Assembly: GCA_020736575.1 (NCBI GenBank)
Contig: JAGPYM010000028.1
Coordinates: 310,001 to 374,000 of the forward strand
Source of the DNA: Thelonectria olida
Taxonomy: Eukaryota > Ascomycota > Sordariomycetes > Hypocreales > Nectriaceae
Reading direction: 5' to 3'
DNA: 64,000 nucleotides
Part shown: positions 61,789 to 64,000 of the stretch, piece by piece
Layout: every line of letters begins with the position of its first letter
How positions within the stretch are numbered: the stretch's first letter is position 1
The notes under the pieces: model-generated
Databases searched by the model: none
What the model was told of the DNA's origin: nothing
What the model saw: the letters and a program-made list of their open reading frames with translations, nothing else
Program-made: the position numbers and the translations under genes

Positions 61789-64000
61789 ATGAACCCAATT
61801 GACACCTCCCTTCGCTTCCCTGATGACGTCCTTCCTCCTGAAGGCCAATTCAACTCACTAGAGGAACTACGTACAGCAATCAATGCTTGGGCAGCACCAC
61901 GAGGCTATGCCTTCGTGATCGGAAGATCGAGGAAGACTCCCAATGGAAGAAGTACAGTTCACTTCAACTGTGACCGTGGAGGAGGGCGTACTCCTTCCCT
62001 CAATCCCTCGAAGAAGAAGCAGCGGGATACTACAACACGACGTACAGGATGCCTCTTCTCTGTCACAGCAAAGGAAAGCTTGTGCAAGACTATATGGAGT
62101 CTGAGGCATCGTCCTGGGGCTGGCTTTGGTCAACACAATCATGAACCAAGCTTCAGCCAACTAGCACATCCAACGCTTCGTCAACTATCCGGTCCAGAGG
62201 AATCAACTGTCCATCAACTCGCCAATGCCGGCATTGCGCCAAGGGAGATCAGATCCTATTTACGCATGAACTCAGATACACTTGCTACACAGAGAGATAT
62301 CTACAATTGTATTGCACGGGGCAAACGGGAGCTTGCTAAAGGTCAAAGCCATATGCATGCCCTTGCTGACCACTTCGAGAACGAGGGCTTCTGGAGTCAG
62401 ATGCACCTTGACGAGAGTGGCAGAGTTACAGCAGTGTTATTTGCACATCCGAAGTCACTGGGATACCTCAAATTATATCCCGAGGTGCTTCTATTGGACT
62501 GTACATACAAGACCAATAAGTACAAGATGCCTCTTCTCGATATAGTTGGTGTTGATGCTTGTCATCGATCCTTCTGTATTGCATTTGCGTTCCTTAGTGG
62601 CGAGGAAGAGGATGACTTCATCTGGGCTCTTGGCCGGTTACGGAGTGTATATGAGCTTTGTGGAGCAGCCCTTCCATCTGTGATACTTACAGATCGCTGC
62701 CTTGCTTGTATGAGTGCTGTTTCCTCTTGTTTCCCCGAGTCAAGCTCGATGCTATGCTTATGGCACATCAACAAGGCAGTTCTGACCCATTGTATGCCTG
62801 CATTCACTCGAGATAAACCCGAAGCCCAAGGGCAGAAAGACTGGAAGGAGTTCTATGGCTCTTGGCATGAGATTGTAGCCTCAACGACTGAGGATATCTA
62901 CAACGAGAGGCTTGAGAAGTTCAAGAAGCGTTACATCCCTGACTACATCAACGAGGTGGGCTATATCATAGAGACCTGGCTGGATCCCTATAAGAGGTTT
63001 GTCAAGGCGTGGGTTAACCAATACCTTCACTTTGAGCAATATGTTACATCACGGTGCGAGGGTATTCATAAGCTCGTCAAATCTCATATGAACAACAACA
63101 ACTCGCAAGTTGACCTCTTCGAGGCCTGGAGGATCATCAAGCTCGTTCTAGTAAACCAGCTTACCGAGCTCGAAGCAAACCAGGCTAAGCAGCATACCAG
63201 TGTACCTCTTCAGCTATCTGGGGTATTGTACGGCAATATCCGTGGTTGGATCTCGCATGAAGCCCTCCGGAAGGTTGAGGCTCAACGGGAACGACTATTG
63301 AACGAACTTCCTGCGTGTACAGGGGCCTTCTCTAGGACCCTCAGTCTGCCTTGTGCTCACACCCTCCAGCCTTTACTGGTGCAGAGTCGGCCCCTTCAAC
63401 TACATCATTTCCATTCACATTGGCATCTCCAACGCTCAGGAACCCCCCAGCTTATTATTGAGCCTCACAAGCAGTTTGATCGTCTAGCAGCTCGTTCAAC
63501 GCTGCCACCAACAAGCACACAACGTGAGCCTTGTGCATTTGAAGCTGTTGAGAAAGCAGCACAGCCAAAGGCACCACCGAAGTGTTCGAGATGTGGTGTA
63601 CAAGGCCACACTAGGAAATCTAAAGCATGCCCCTTACGTTACGAAGAGCTATTGCAGGCTCCTGCCCAAACCTCTACGACGACGCGTACAACAACACATA
63701 CATCTACTCGCTCTGTAACTCGCTCACTGTCCCCGTTATCCCCATCAGGAGACTCTGTGGTATCTGAGATTATAGCATACACAACGACACATACGACAAC
63801 ACACACAACAACTCGTGTGCTATCTCCACCAGCAACCAGGCCAGCAACTGTCACTGCAGCAGTGCCCGCATTACGACCTGATGACCCCCGTGCTATCTAC
63901 CAACGATACAAAGAAGCACGAGAGGCCTGGTATGCTACATTGGATCGGGGAGCTGTCAAGACCAATCAACAATACCGGAAGGCCAAGGGTCTGCCTACAC
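61789..64000 (+). CDS. MULE (Mutator-like) transposase, intact up to the window edge
   Basis: An uninterrupted frame from ATG 61789 to the last base, 737 codons with no stop. The N-terminal FAR1-type zinc region includes GYAFVIGRSRKTPNGRSTVH, FNCDRGG, RRTGCLFSV and FGQHNHEP. The MULE DDE core contains LLLDCTYKTNKYKMPLLDIV, AFAFLSGEEEDDFIWAL, VILTDRCLACMSAVSSCFPE, CLWHINKAV and TSRCEGIHKLVKSHM. A CCHC knuckle follows (CSRCGVQGHTRKSKAC). A Thr-rich tail with repeated TTRTTTHTSTR / TTTHTTTHTTTR comes next, then a basic YRKAKGLPT. This element type cuts and pastes DNA; the protein is nuclear. Because the frame is intact, the copy may be active. The C-terminus and right TIR are outside the window. 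Confidence 0.93.
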   Translation, partial: MNPIDTSLRFPDDVLPPEGQFNSLEELRTAINAWAAPRGYAFVIGRSRKTPNGRSTVHFNCDRGGGRTPSLNPSKKKQRDTTTRRTGCLFSVTAKESLCKTIWSLRHRPGAGFGQHNHEPSFSQLAHPTLRQLSGPEESTVHQLANAGIAPREIRSYLRMNSDTLATQRDIYNCIARGKRELAKGQSHMHALADHFENEGFWSQMHLDESGRVTAVLFAHPKSLGYLKLYPEVLLLDCTYKTNKYKMPLLDIVGVDACHRSFCIAFAFLSGEEEDDFIWALGRLRSVYELCGAALPSVILTDRCLACMSAVSSCFPESSSMLCLWHINKAVLTHCMPAFTRDKPEAQGQKDWKEFYGSWHEIVASTTEDIYNERLEKFKKRYIPDYINEVGYIIETWLDPYKRFVKAWVNQYLHFEQYVTSRCEGIHKLVKSHMNNNNSQVDLFEAWRIIKLVLVNQLTELEANQAKQHTSVPLQLSGVLYGNIRGWISHEALRKVEAQRERLLNELPACTGAFSRTLSLPCAHTLQPLLVQSRPLQLHHFHSHWHLQRSGTPQLIIEPHKQFDRLAARSTLPPTSTQREPCAFEAVEKAAQPKAPPKCSRCGVQGHTRKSKACPLRYEELLQAPAQTSTTTRTTTHTSTRSVTRSLSPLSPSGDSVVSEIIAYTTTHTTTHTTTRVLSPPATRPATVTAAVPALRPDDPRAIYQRYKEAREAWYATLDRGAVKTNQQYRKAKGLPT

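Overview
The window looks like a repeat-rich accessory segment of a filamentous ascomycete (Pezizomycotina) genome. Genes carry short GT-AG introns of about 40-105 nt with fungal branch sites (CTAAC, CTGAC). The protein families are typical of plant-associated Sordariomycetes: RTA1, MARVEL, Zn2Cys6 regulators, MFS sugar transporters and cell-wall glycoside hydrolases. The transposons (Fot1/pogo, hAT, MULE, Tad-like LINEs) and AT-rich, RIP-like blocks also fit. Calling it Colletotrichum- or Fusarium-like is an inference; no species marker is present.

Layout, left to right. 1-7.6 kb: start of a secreted glycoside-hydrolase-like gene (-), a decayed ORF ending in a hairpin repeat, an RTA1 membrane protein (-), a dead Zn2Cys6 fragment and a MARVEL protein. 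7.7-10.1 kb: a 5'-truncated LINE and a hAT fragment. 11-26.3 kb: a Sde182-like gene, a beta-galactosidase-like gene interrupted by a Fot1-type element, an MFS sugar transporter, a MITE and a second Fot1-type element sharing one TA, and a sterol glucosyltransferase with two apparent frameshifts. 27.4-32.6 kb: a GH78 alpha-L-rhamnosidase, an SDR fragment and a Zn2Cys6 regulator. 33.2-44.8 kb: two complete two-ORF LINEs, both on the minus strand. 45.4-50.3 kb: an intronless GH10 xylanase-like gene and a five-exon GH3 beta-glucosidase. 50.3-53.9 kb: AT-rich and degenerate DNA. 53.9-61 kb: a frameshifted CBM1-GH12 glucanase, a hAT with exact 20-bp TIRs and 8-bp TSD, a Helitron/PIF1-type helicase relic and a DUF7703-type membrane protein. 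61.8-64 kb: an uninterrupted MULE transposase leaving the window.

Functionally the host genes form a loose hemicellulose/pectin theme: a GH106/GH2-like protein, DUF5597 beta-galactosidase-like, GH78, GH10, GH3, GH12 with CBM1, and a sugar transporter. They are dispersed and mixed in strand, and several are dying: the beta-galactosidase by insertion plus frameshifts, GH12 and the sterol glucosyltransferase by one-base frameshifts. This is more consistent with an eroding accessory region shaped by transposons than with a co-regulated cluster.

I did not find a clearly new molecular system. The best leads are the GH10 protein with a rewritten active-site loop and bacterial look, a hAT insertion that duplicates a splice donor, transposons nested at single TA sites, an inverted-repeat pair split by a LINE, and paired 18-bp palindromes ahead of the MULE. 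All exon joins were made by eye and no similarity search was run.
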